Below, in pieces: positions 45,041 through 52,968 of a stretch of 64,000 nucleotides of DNA; the first letter of the stretch is position 1, and each line of letters begins with the position of its first letter. Under the pieces are notes generated by a model. It made no database searches and was not told the origin of the DNA. It saw nothing but the letters and a program-made list of their open reading frames with translations. Source of the stretch: Bacteroidota bacterium (GTDB lineage Bacteria; Bacteroidota; Bacteroidia; Cytophagales; Cytophagaceae); contig JAEWYS010000004.1 in the NCBI GenBank assembly GCA_023458555.1, positions 62,001 to 126,000 on the forward strand. Reading direction: 5' to 3'. A program made the position numbers and the translations under genes.

Positions 45041-45249
45041 TGAAGATCGTATATCTGAATCCCAATGTGGAAGATGTTCTCCCAAAAAAAGTGGAAATTA
45101 TTCAATACAATGGCAGAAACTATATCGAATTTGGTCAATATGAAAACATTGAACACATAGTGGATATTGCAATATCTCTTGCCAAGGAGAATGAAGCACT
45201 GAAAGAACGGTTACAATTGCTTCAGGATAAGTTGGACACTCTGGGTTGA
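45040..45249 (+). CDS. Small protein translationally coupled to the HTH gene
   Basis: 69-aa protein that I do not recognise. It has an N-terminal beta-rich half (KIVYLNPNVEDVLPKKVEII, then YIEFGQYEN) and a C-terminal helix with a coiled-coil look (AKENEALKERLQLLQDKL). The start codon shares one base with the HTH gene stop (TAATG). It may form a complex with the HTH protein through the shared coiled-coil style. Confidence 0.7.
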   Translation: MKIVYLNPNVEDVLPKKVEIIQYNGRNYIEFGQYENIEHIVDIAISLAKENEALKERLQLLQDKLDTLG

Positions 45250-45256
45250 AAACAAA

Positions 45257-45640
45257 TTATAAGTCTTTTTTCAGCCATTTTAATGCTTCCTCCTTAGACT
45301 GAAACAATCTGCTGGAAGGCCCGGGGTTGTAGATCAACAGAAAAAAGTTGAACATAATCCTCGCAAATGAGGATGAGCTTACAATAAAGGCCCCTTTCGA
45401 AACTCCTTCTGTAGTGTCCTTTGATGCAAAAAAGCTCATACTCTCTTTTGACACGTTTTTCACTTTGGTTAAATCAAGGAGCATGGGAAAGGTACGTCCT
45501 CTTATAAATACCTTTCTGGTTGCAATTATATTCTTGGCTATTGCAAGAGTGAGCATTTCCATTTCTTTATAGTCGGCAAATAAAATTCCGTCTTCAATAC
45601 GGTATTGTATATATTCTGACTCTACAAATTCGCAATCCAT
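45257..45640 (-). CDS. STAS/SpoIIAA-like small protein
   Basis: 127-aa protein converging on the HTH pair (7 bp between the ends). The beta-alpha pattern (VFIRGRTFPMLLDLTKVKNV, then a Ser/Phe-rich loop and AFIVSSSSFARIMFNFFLLI, ending in SKEEALKWLKKDL) matches the STAS-like DUF7793 family common in Bacteroidota. The likely role is a small regulatory partner-binding protein; no phosphorylation partner is visible next to it. Confidence 0.75.
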   Translation of the reverse strand: MDCEFVESEYIQYRIEDGILFADYKEMEMLTLAIAKNIIATRKVFIRGRTFPMLLDLTKVKNVSKESMSFFASKDTTEGVSKGAFIVSSSSFARIMFNFFLLIYNPGPSSRLFQSKEEALKWLKKDL

Positions 45641-46060
45641 TAATTAATTATAAAAACTATTTTTAAATCTCTGATTAAATGACACATACATAGGAAAGCA
45701 TATTCAACGGCTTCGAACAGCCAGCCAGAATAGCCACAAAAGCAACTATTGACTTAAACTGAAAGCCAATGACCTTGCACCTATGTATAGTACAAGCATT
45801 ATAAACCTCAGAAACGGAGTTTTATAAAATATTAATGTAGGGGGTATTTGTCCGCAAGTTATAAAAAAGAAATGAAGCGCAAGGTATAGACTGTAGCTTT
45901 TATATATAAATTCATAAATTTATACACAGCGATACTATTCCTCTGCCACAGGAGATGAGCTACTTTTATTAAAACAGCGTTATCTCACACAACGTAGAGT
46001 TTCAATACTCCTTCTTAATCGGCCCTGACTTATATACAAAGGAGTCCTCTCAATATATTA
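45641..46060. other. Intergenic region, no gene seen
   Basis: About 420 bp, AT-rich. Apart from an 8-bp AT palindrome near 45905-45924 I see no ORF, RNA or structured element here. Confidence 0.4.
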
Positions 46061-46618
46061 TCAGTTAACAACATTCATCGCCCTGTCTATACCAATTGTG
46101 GACATAGCCAGAATACCTTCGCCTGCCTTATCCATAAAGGCGGGGAGCTGCGACAACTCTTCCTGAGTAAAATTTCCTAATACATAATCGGACTGCCTGC
46201 CCTTGACAAAGTCACCACCCACTCCAAAACGAAGCCGGGGATATTCTTCTGTACCCAAAACCTGCTGTATGTTTCCCAAACCATTATGACCGCCACTGGA
46301 TCCCTTTTTTCGCATCCGTAACTTACCAAACGGCAATGCAATATCATCAGTGATCACCAGCATATTGGAAAGATCTACTTTTTCCTGCTGTAGCCAGAAA
46401 CTAACAGCTTTCCCACTTAGATTCATATAAGTGACTGGTTTCAGAAGTACAAAACTTCTTCCCTTATACTTTCCTCTGGCAATCCATCCATATCGCTCCT
46501 GATTAAAAACAGTATCTAGTCTCTCTGCAAAACGATCCAATGTCAAGAACCCAATATTGTGTCTGGTTAACTCATATTCCGGACCAGGGTTTCCCAGGCC
46601 ACAAATAAGATATTTCAT
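46061..46618 (-). CDS. pth: Peptidyl-tRNA hydrolase
   Basis: Frees tRNA from stalled peptidyl-tRNA. The 185-aa length is standard. It opens with CGLGNPGPEYELTRHNIGF, which carries the catalytic His and the substrate Asn. KPVTYMNLSGKAV and the conserved GGHNGLGNI lid segment are also present. It lies downstream of rplY beyond a terminator, so it may have its own promoter. The prs-rplY-pth order is common in bacteria. Confidence 0.96.
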   Translation of the reverse strand: MKYLICGLGNPGPEYELTRHNIGFLTLDRFAERLDTVFNQERYGWIARGKYKGRSFVLLKPVTYMNLSGKAVSFWLQQEKVDLSNMLVITDDIALPFGKLRMRKKGSSGGHNGLGNIQQVLGTEEYPRLRFGVGGDFVKGRQSDYVLGNFTQEELSQLPAFMDKAGEGILAMSTIGIDRAMNVVN

Positions 46619-46656
46619 ACAATAATAATTGAGGAAGTAAAGATATGCTTAAAAAT

Positions 46657-46690
46657 AAAGAATCCTGCCCAGATCTGAACAGGATTCTTT
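46657..46690 (-). terminator. Terminator of rplY
   Basis: AAAGAATCCTG (46657-46667) and CAGGATTCTTT (46680-46690) pair perfectly over 11 bp around a 12-nt loop. It separates rplY from pth. Confidence 0.85.
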
Positions 46691-46711
46691 AATAAACTAA
46701 TTACGAAATAA

Positions 46712-47281
46712 TTATTTCTCAGACTGCTGTCCCTTAAGAGATCTTGGTATATCAACAGTTACAACAGGGTTGGATTTCGGATTCAGAATTACATAGTTGC
46801 CAGGATTAACATCACTTACCTTGGCAGATTTGCCCAAATCCAGAGAGGAAATATCAATACTTATAGACTCTGGCATATCCTTAGGCAAACCTTTCACTTT
46901 GAATCTTCTTAGCTTCTGAACCAGCTTACCTCCTTTTACTACACCGGGAGCAGTTCCTTCAAATACAACCGGAATCTCCATTGTAATAGGCTTGTCAGCT
47001 CTAAGCAATAAGAAGTCAGCATGCAGCAATACTTCACTTACAGGATGGAATTGCACTTCCTGCAATTTGCATTCATATTTCTGACCTGCAACTTCAAGTT
47101 CTACAAAGTGCGGAGTCTCTGTATAGACAAGATCTTTGAAGAAATATGCCGGCGTATGAAAATGTACCTGCTCTTTTCCACCATACAGTACGCAAGGGAC
47201 ATTACCTTCCTCTCTTACCTGAGCAAGCTCTCTCTTGCTGAGATTTGCTCTTTTAAACCCTATAATCTCTAGCTTTTTCAT
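46712..47281 (-). CDS. rplY: 50S ribosomal protein L25, general-stress CTC/TL5 form
   Basis: 5S-rRNA-binding protein of 189 aa, the long CTC/TL5 form with an N-terminal L25 domain (to about 95; KRANLSKRELAQVREEGNVP) and a C-terminal beta-barrel domain (VVFEGTAPGVVKGGKLVQKL, then VNPGNYVILNPKSNPVVTVD). It lies 28 bp after prs and is probably in the same transcript, ending at the terminator 46657-46690. Confidence 0.96.
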   Translation of the reverse strand: MKKLEIIGFKRANLSKRELAQVREEGNVPCVLYGGKEQVHFHTPAYFFKDLVYTETPHFVELEVAGQKYECKLQEVQFHPVSEVLLHADFLLLRADKPITMEIPVVFEGTAPGVVKGGKLVQKLRRFKVKGLPKDMPESISIDISSLDLGKSAKVSDVNPGNYVILNPKSNPVVTVDIPRSLKGQQSEK

Positions 47282-47309
47282 TTGATTATATTATTTGTTT
47301 AAACTATAA

Positions 47310-48239
47310 TTACACTATAAATAAAGAACTTATAGACTCATTACCCTGCAGCTTCTTTATCGCATTTGCAAAAAGGTCGGCAACAGTCAGCACTCTTATC
47401 TTTGGGGAAGTATGAGCCAGCGGTATCGTGTCCGTTACAACAAGTTCTTCCAAAACCGAATTTTCTATATTGTCGTATGCTTTACCAGACAGAACAGGAT
47501 GTGTAGCAATAGCTCTTACGCTTTTTGCTCCTTTATCCATAATCATCTGCGCAGCCTTGGTAATAGTCCCTCCGGTATCAATCAAATCATCTACCAGTAC
47601 CACATTAGCGCCTTCCACATCTCCGATCAACTGCATGCTCGCAATTTCATTCGCTTTTTTCCGGTGCTTATCACAAACGACCAGATCAGCCTGAAGATAG
47701 TTAGAAAAGCCCCTTGTTCTTGCAACACCCCCAACATCCGGAGAAGCAAAAACGAGATTTTCGAGATTCAGCTTTCTCAGATAAGGCACAAAGATGGCAG
47801 CGCCATCCAGGTGATCTACCGGAAAATCAAAAAAGCCCTGAATCTGGCCTGCATGAAGGTCACAAGTCATCAGACGATCCGCGCCGGATGCCTGAAACAG
47901 ATTCGCAACCAGCTTTGCTGCAATCGGAACTCTAGGGCGATCTTTTCTGTCCTGACGTGCATAACCAAAATAGGGTACAACAACAGTAACGTATGCTGCA
48001 GAAGCTCTTCGCGCAGCATCCACCATAAGAAGCATTTCCAGAATATTATCTGCCGGTGGAATGGTACTTTGTATAATGAAGACATCCTGCCCTCTGATCG
48101 ACTCGTCAAAGTTGACTGATATTTCTCCGTCACTAAACCTTTTAAGGGTTACAGATCCCAGAGGTAATCCATAAGAAGCAGCGATTTTTTCAGCAAGAGG
48201 ACGGGACGAGGTACCGGAGAAAAGCTTTAAGCCTGACAT
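47310..48239 (-). CDS. prs: Ribose-phosphate pyrophosphokinase (PRPP synthetase)
   Basis: Makes PRPP from ribose 5-phosphate and ATP for purine, pyrimidine, His and Trp synthesis. 309 aa, as usual. The ATP site (FSDGEISVNFDESIRGQDVF), the flexible loop (YFGYARQDRKDRPRVPI), the metal-binding DLHAGQIQGFF and the PRPP-binding loop VLVDDLIDTGGTITKA are all present. The start gives the expected SGLKLFSGTSSRPLAEKIA N-terminus. Upstream on the same strand lie a hairpin and tRNA-Gln, so prs may be read from the tRNA promoter or its own. Confidence 0.97.
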   Translation of the reverse strand: MSGLKLFSGTSSRPLAEKIAASYGLPLGSVTLKRFSDGEISVNFDESIRGQDVFIIQSTIPPADNILEMLLMVDAARRASAAYVTVVVPYFGYARQDRKDRPRVPIAAKLVANLFQASGADRLMTCDLHAGQIQGFFDFPVDHLDGAAIFVPYLRKLNLENLVFASPDVGGVARTRGFSNYLQADLVVCDKHRKKANEIASMQLIGDVEGANVVLVDDLIDTGGTITKAAQMIMDKGAKSVRAIATHPVLSGKAYDNIENSVLEELVVTDTIPLAHTSPKIRVLTVADLFANAIKKLQGNESISSLFIV

Positions 48240-48263
48240 GTGGTTGTGATCCGTTTTAAATTA

Positions 48264-48289
48264 ATAATCCCGGTGATTACCGGGATTAT
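48264..48289 (-). terminator. Hairpin between tRNA-Gln and prs
   Basis: ATAATCCCGGT (48264-48274) and ACCGGGATTAT (48279-48289) pair over 11 bp around a 4-nt loop. The following bases on the minus strand are only partly T-rich, so it could be the tRNA terminator or part of the prs leader. Confidence 0.6.
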
Positions 48290-48304
48290 GAGTTTGTTTT
48301 TATG

Positions 48305-48377
48305 TTGTCCGACCAGGGATCGAACCTGGACTCTTCTGAACCAAAATCAGACGTGTTGCCAGTTACACCATCGGACA
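48305..48377 (-). tRNA. tRNA-Gln (anticodon UUG)
   Basis: 73-nt cloverleaf on the minus strand. The acceptor arms TGTCCGA and TCGGACA pair perfectly. The anticodon stem TCTGA/TCAGA encloses a 7-nt loop with anticodon TTG, which reads CAA. The T arm (CCAGG TTCGATC CCTGG) is complete. CCA is not encoded and the discriminator base reads A. A well-formed promoter lies upstream at 48402-48432. Confidence 0.95.
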
Positions 48378-48401
48378 AAATTCCTTATCGATTTGCGAGT
48401 G

Positions 48402-48432
48402 CAAAGTTAATGACTATATAGTAAAATGCAAA
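48402..48432 (-). promoter_or_regulatory. Bacteroidota-type promoter of tRNA-Gln
   Basis: On the minus strand TTTG (48432-48429), 19 bases, then TAACTTTG (48409-48402). This is the best-formed promoter in the window, with transcription predicted to begin about 18 bases before the tRNA. Confidence 0.8.
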
Positions 48433-48554
48433 CATCAGCAGTCCTTTTTTTACTTTTTTTTCAAATAAACTGATAAAATGAAACAAAACTCTTTTCATAT
48501 TCCTTTATACCTAAGAAACGCACGAATTTATCCATTTCATTAATTCTTTATCTC

Positions 48555-48839
48555 ATGAAAGACTCAACCAAAATCGCACTGGGAGTATTGGGTGGCATTG
48601 CTGCCGGTACTATTATCGGAATGCTGTTTGCACCCGACCGGGGAGAAAATACAAGAAAAAAAGTATCTGATCAGTCCGAAAAACTAAAGGATGATATAAG
48701 TTCGAAGCTGCAACAGAGCGTAGACAGAATGAATACCCTCACTGAGTCTGCTTTTAATCTGATCAACGATTACAAAGGGAAAATCCGAAAAGAAGCGCAG
48801 CAGGACAATCCGGCCCCCAGTCAAAATACCCCGTATTAA
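48555..48839 (+). CDS. YtxH-like small membrane protein
   Basis: 94-aa YtxH/gas-vesicle-like protein. An N-terminal glycine-rich hydrophobic segment (GVLGGIAAGTIIGMLFAPDR) with the FAPxxGxxTR signature is followed by a charged amphipathic helix (KKVSDQSEKLKDDISSKL). Such proteins are stress-associated and membrane-attached; exact function is unknown. It converges on the metH activation-domain gene with a terminator between. Confidence 0.88.
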   Translation: MKDSTKIALGVLGGIAAGTIIGMLFAPDRGENTRKKVSDQSEKLKDDISSKLQQSVDRMNTLTESAFNLINDYKGKIRKEAQQDNPAPSQNTPY

Positions 48840-48851
48840 ATAACGAATCCG

Positions 48852-48882
48852 CGAGAAAGGTCCATACAGCAGACCTTTCTCG
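48852..48882. terminator. Bidirectional terminator between YtxH and metH genes
   Basis: CGAGAAAGGTC (48852-48862) and GACCTTTCTCG (48872-48882) pair perfectly around a 9-nt loop. No long T run, but it sits exactly between two converging genes. Confidence 0.7.
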
Positions 48883-48889
48883 ACAACGA

Positions 48890-51586
48890 TCAATAGGTAA
48901 GATTGGGGCCAAGCCATTTTTCAGCTTCCTCTATACTCATGCCTTTTCGGGAAGCATAATCAGTTACCTGATCCTTTTCAATTTTACCCAATCCGAAGTA
49001 TCTGGATTCCGGATGGGAGAAATACATTCCGCTTACCGAAGCAGCCGGGTACATGGCATTGCTCTCGGTTAACTGAATCCTTGTTTCTTCACTGACATTA
49101 AGCAGCTCAAACAATACCGGCTTTTCCGTATGATCAGGACATGCCGGGTACCCTGGAGCCGGACGAATCCCTGTATAAGCCTCCTTAATCAGATCTTCAT
49201 TTGACAAATCTTCCCCGGTTGAGTATGCCCATAATTCCTTACGCACTTTTTCATGCATGAGCTCGGCAAATGCCTCAGCCAGACGATCGGCAACTGCTTT
49301 TACCATAATAGAATTGTAGTCATCCAGCTCCTTGACATAATGCTCTATCAATGGTTCAATACCAAGCCCCGCCGTTACTGCAAAAAAACCAATATGATCC
49401 TTTACTCCCGTTTCTTTAGGAGCGATAAAATCAGCAAGACTCAGGTTTGGAATACCGGTTCCTTTTTTTCCCTGCTGCCTGAGAAATTCAAATCGCTTCA
49501 ATACCTCTTTACGGGTTTCATCACTGTAGACTTCCACCGTATCACCATTCACTGTGTTGGCAGGATAAATCCCGATGATGCCATTGGCCTGCAAAAGCCT
49601 GTCCCGGATGACTACGTCAAGCATGGCATTGGCATCATCGTACAGTTTTCTGGCTTCCTTGCCGATGACCTGATTTTCAAAAATCTGAGGATACTTGCCT
49701 TTCAGCATCCATGTCTGAAAAAACGGTGTCCAGTCAATATATTTTCTTATTTCCTCAAGAGGGTATTCATTAAAACATTTTTTACCGGTAAAGGCCGGCT
49801 GAGGAGCAACATAGTTTTCCCAGTCTATTTTCAGTTTATTTTCCTTAGCCTGCTCATAGGTGAGATAATTTTTTTCCTCTTTACGATTGGCGTGAGTTTC
49901 ACGTATCTGCTGATATTCACGTTTGGTATCCGTGAAAAAGGACTCTCTCGTATCCCGGCTAATCAGACTACTCGCAACAGGCACACTTTTGGAGGCATCC
50001 AGCACATATACAACAGGGCCGCTATAATGCGGATCAATTTTAACAGCCGTATGAATTCTCGATGTAGTAGCCCCGCCTATCAACAGAGGAATTGAGAAAC
50101 CTTCTCTTTGCATTTCCTTAGCCACATGCACCATTTCGTCCAGAGAAGGCGTAATAAGACCGCTCAGACCGATGATATCAACATTATGCTCACGCGCAGC
50201 CTCCAGAATCTTTTCAGAAGGTACCATGACCCCCAGATCAACTATTTCATAATTGTTGCAGGCCAGCACAACACCAACAATATTTTTACCAATATCGTGA
50301 ACATCTCCTTTCACAGTTGCCAGCAGTATTTTACCATTATTCTGACTTCCGCCCGGATTTTTTCTTTTCTCTTCTTCCAGAAACGGCATCAGATAGGCCA
50401 CTGCTTTTTTCATTACTCTGGCACTCTTGACGACCTGAGGAAGAAACATCTTGCCGGATCCAAACAAATCACCAACCACATTCATTCCGGCCATAAGTGG
50501 CCCTTCAATCACTGTCAGAGGACGGACATATTTCACTCTGGCTTCCTCCGTGTCCTGATCAATATATTCAACAATACCTTTTACAAGAGCATGAGTCAGT
50601 CGTTCTTCTACTGTTCCTTTTCTCCATTCTTCGTCCTTTTCCTGCACCTTTCCCTTACCTTTAAGGCCTTCGGCAAATTCGAGCAAACGCTCCGTTGCAT
50701 CATCTCTTCTGTTCAGCAGTACATCCTCTACTCTCTCAAGCAATTCTGCAGGAATATCATCGTATATCTCAATCATGGCCGGATTGACAATTCCCATATC
50801 CATACCTTCCTTTATGGCATGGTAGAGAAAAGCCGAATGCATAGCTTCTCTGACCACATTATTTCCTCTGAAAGCGAATGACACATTACTGACTCCTCCG
50901 CTAACATGAGCCCCCGGCAGATTTTCCCGTATCCAGCGTGTAGCCCGGAAAAAATCAAGGGCATTGTTTCTGTGCTCTTCAATTCCCGTACCTACAGGAA
51001 ATATATTAGGATCAAATATTATATCGGAAGCCGGAAATTTTACCACATTAACCAGTATCCGGTAGGAGCGTTCACAAATCTCAATTCTTCGTTCGTAATT
51101 ATCCGCCTGCCCTTTTTCGTCAAAGGCCATCACTACTACTGCCGCACCATACATTTTAATTTTAGATGCCTGCTCAATAAACTCTTTTTCACCTGCTTTC
51201 AAGCTAATCGAGTTGACCACCCCCTTTCCCTGGATACATTTCAACCCGGCTTCTATAATCTCCCATTTGGATGAGTCAATCATTATGGGCACTCTTGCTA
51301 TATCAGGTTCTGCAGCAATCAGATTCAGGAACTTAACCATTGCTTTCTTGCCATCAAGCATCCCTTCATCCATATTAATATCGATGATCTGCGCTCCGCC
51401 TTCGACCTGATTTCTGGCTACCTCAAGCGCAGCATCATAGTTCCCTTCTTTAATAAGACGGAGAAACATAGCCGAACCGGTAACATTGGTCCGCTCACCG
51501 ATATTGACAAAGTTTGATTCTGGAGTAACTATCAGCGGTTCAAGTCCGCTCAGCTTTAATGGCGGCAATTGTTTATTTTGATGCAT
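48890..51586 (-). CDS. metH: Methionine synthase, folate/B12/activation part (MetH C-terminal polypeptide)
   Basis: Cobalamin-dependent methionine synthase without its homocysteine domain, 898 aa. The pterin-binding domain starts with VNIGERTNVTGSAM (about 27-40). The cobalamin domains carry GDVHDIGKNIV (427-437) with the lower-ligand His430 and the helical cap (EGPLMAGMNVVGDLFGSGKM) before it. The C-terminal SAM-binding activation domain includes the PAPGYPACPDHTEK and AVTAGLGIE stretches. The homocysteine-binding domain is encoded by the gene directly upstream (stop at 51623, 36 bp away). Both genes share the SAM-I riboswitch leader. Confidence 0.95.
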   Translation of the reverse strand: MHQNKQLPPLKLSGLEPLIVTPESNFVNIGERTNVTGSAMFLRLIKEGNYDAALEVARNQVEGGAQIIDINMDEGMLDGKKAMVKFLNLIAAEPDIARVPIMIDSSKWEIIEAGLKCIQGKGVVNSISLKAGEKEFIEQASKIKMYGAAVVVMAFDEKGQADNYERRIEICERSYRILVNVVKFPASDIIFDPNIFPVGTGIEEHRNNALDFFRATRWIRENLPGAHVSGGVSNVSFAFRGNNVVREAMHSAFLYHAIKEGMDMGIVNPAMIEIYDDIPAELLERVEDVLLNRRDDATERLLEFAEGLKGKGKVQEKDEEWRKGTVEERLTHALVKGIVEYIDQDTEEARVKYVRPLTVIEGPLMAGMNVVGDLFGSGKMFLPQVVKSARVMKKAVAYLMPFLEEEKRKNPGGSQNNGKILLATVKGDVHDIGKNIVGVVLACNNYEIVDLGVMVPSEKILEAAREHNVDIIGLSGLITPSLDEMVHVAKEMQREGFSIPLLIGGATTSRIHTAVKIDPHYSGPVVYVLDASKSVPVASSLISRDTRESFFTDTKREYQQIRETHANRKEEKNYLTYEQAKENKLKIDWENYVAPQPAFTGKKCFNEYPLEEIRKYIDWTPFFQTWMLKGKYPQIFENQVIGKEARKLYDDANAMLDVVIRDRLLQANGIIGIYPANTVNGDTVEVYSDETRKEVLKRFEFLRQQGKKGTGIPNLSLADFIAPKETGVKDHIGFFAVTAGLGIEPLIEHYVKELDDYNSIMVKAVADRLAEAFAELMHEKVRKELWAYSTGEDLSNEDLIKEAYTGIRPAPGYPACPDHTEKPVLFELLNVSEETRIQLTESNAMYPAASVSGMYFSHPESRYFGLGKIEKDQVTDYASRKGMSIEEAEKWLGPNLTY

Positions 51587-51622
51587 AGTTCGTTTCTTAA
51601 TTCAATCCGGAATAGACAATAA

Positions 51623-52642
51623 TTATTCTGAAATTGCCTGGTTAAGCTCACGCGGCTGAAATCTGGCCGCAGTTTCTGCAATTACCCGAATATGCTCCGG
51701 TGTAGTACCACAGCATCCCCCGATGATATTCAGAAGACCTTCTTTAAGAAAAGACCCGATCTGCTCTCCCATCTGTTCCGCTGTCTGGTCATATTCTCCA
51801 AACTCGTTTGGCAGTCCGGCATTGGGGTGAGCGCTTACATAAAAACCGGCTCTGGACGCCAGTACCTGCAAATATGGTCTCAGCTCTTTTGCTCCTAAAG
51901 CACAATTTAAGCCTATGCTTAAAAGAGGCAGATGTGATACGGAAATTAAAAAAGCTTCAGTTGTCTGTCCGGACAGAATGCGCCCGCTGGCATCTGTAAT
52001 AGTGCCGGATACCATAATCGGATATTCCTGCCCGATTTCTTTAAACGTTTCCTGAGCTGCATACAGGGCTGCCTTTGCGTTTAGTGTATCAATGATCGTT
52101 TCAAACAAAATAATATCCGCGCCTCCATCAATCAGCGCTTTAATCTGTTGCCTGAATGCAATCACAAGTTCATCAAAAGTAATAGCCCGGAAGCCAGGAT
52201 CATTTACATCGGGTGAGATGGAAGCCGTTTTATTGGTGGGTCCGACGGATCCGGCTACAAAACGAGGTTTATGAGGCTCGCGTTGTGTAAATTCATCAGC
52301 AATCTCTTTAGCTATCTTTGCTGACTGATAATTAATATCATATACCAGATGCTCTACTTTGTAATCAGCCTGAGCGATGGTTGTTCCGCTAAACGTATTG
52401 GTTTCAACAATATCGGCTCCCGCCTCAAAATACTGCCGATGTATCTCTTTTATAATATCGGGGCGGGTAATGGAAAGCAGATCATTATTGCCCTTTAGCG
52501 GGAAAGGATGATCCTTTAATGCGTCATTTCTGAAATCTTCTTCTGTCAGTTTATAACGCTGAATCATTGTCCCCATGGCTCCATCCAGTACCATGATACG
52601 GTCTTTGAGAATCTCCCTCAGTTTATTTATCATACCATTCAT
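51623..52642 (-). CDS. metH: Methionine synthase, homocysteine-binding part (MetH N-terminal polypeptide)
   Basis: Homocysteine S-methyltransferase domain as a separate 339-aa protein (336 aa from the nearby ATG 52633). It opens with MVLDGAMGTMIQ; the zinc-binding cysteines are visible in GLNCALGA and NIIGGCCGTTP. It would bind homocysteine and zinc and receive the methyl group from the cobalamin part encoded downstream. A reading frame beginning at 52855 would run through the riboswitch and is rejected. Split MetH of this kind is known in Bacteroidota. Confidence 0.94.
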   Translation of the reverse strand: MNGMINKLREILKDRIMVLDGAMGTMIQRYKLTEEDFRNDALKDHPFPLKGNNDLLSITRPDIIKEIHRQYFEAGADIVETNTFSGTTIAQADYKVEHLVYDINYQSAKIAKEIADEFTQREPHKPRFVAGSVGPTNKTASISPDVNDPGFRAITFDELVIAFRQQIKALIDGGADIILFETIIDTLNAKAALYAAQETFKEIGQEYPIMVSGTITDASGRILSGQTTEAFLISVSHLPLLSIGLNCALGAKELRPYLQVLASRAGFYVSAHPNAGLPNEFGEYDQTAEQMGEQIGSFLKEGLLNIIGGCCGTTPEHIRVIAETAARFQPRELNQAISE

Positions 52643-52682
52643 ACGTATTTGCCGGAAAGCGCTGAAAAAGAGAAGGAGTCTC

Positions 52683-52787
52683 CTTATCTTTCTTTCAGTA
52701 TTAACTACCGAAAGTGGGAGTTGGCACCCGTCTTTCGCGGGTTGCCAAGACTTCTTCGGGCCCATTCCCTCAGTCTTTCCGGATAAG
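52683..52787 (-). ncRNA. SAM-I (S-box) riboswitch upstream of the split metH operon
   Basis: The minus strand from 52787 to 52683 reads as a SAM-I aptamer. P1 is CTTATC/GATAAG. The conserved cores GAGGGA, TGGGCCCGAAGAAG and GGCAACC are present, followed by GGTGCCAACTCCC. The hairpin CGGTAGTTAATACTG completes P4. All characteristic conserved blocks are in order. It lies between a -7 box at 52793-52800 and the metH start, so the operon is expected to be turned down when SAM is plentiful. Confidence 0.9.
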
Positions 52788-52792
52788 TTTGG

Positions 52793-52800
52793 CAAAAGTA
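52793..52800 (-). promoter_or_regulatory. -7 box TACTTTTG for the metH riboswitch transcript
   Basis: The plus strand reads CAAAAGTA. The predicted transcription start falls at about 52786, exactly at the first base pair of riboswitch P1, which supports both calls. Confidence 0.65.
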
Positions 52801-52968
52801 AGCAATTATGCAGTAAAAGTAACAGAGAATGGAATTTAAAGTTTATCCGCTGCAAGACTCCTGAACAAGACTTTTTGCATTTTTTTACCGGAAATAAAGT
52901 TTATTTTTTGTAAAATAGCAGAAAGGGAAACCCCTGATCATAAAACGCCACTAAGCACAATTACGATT

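Noticed and set aside
49253..50881. Two long open frames opposite metH
   Set aside because: Antisense shadows of a well-supported coding region; no recognisable domain.
52643..52855. Longer N-terminus of the metH homocysteine part starting at 52855
   Set aside because: The frame runs through the SAM-I riboswitch and promoter; homology begins at 52633-52642.
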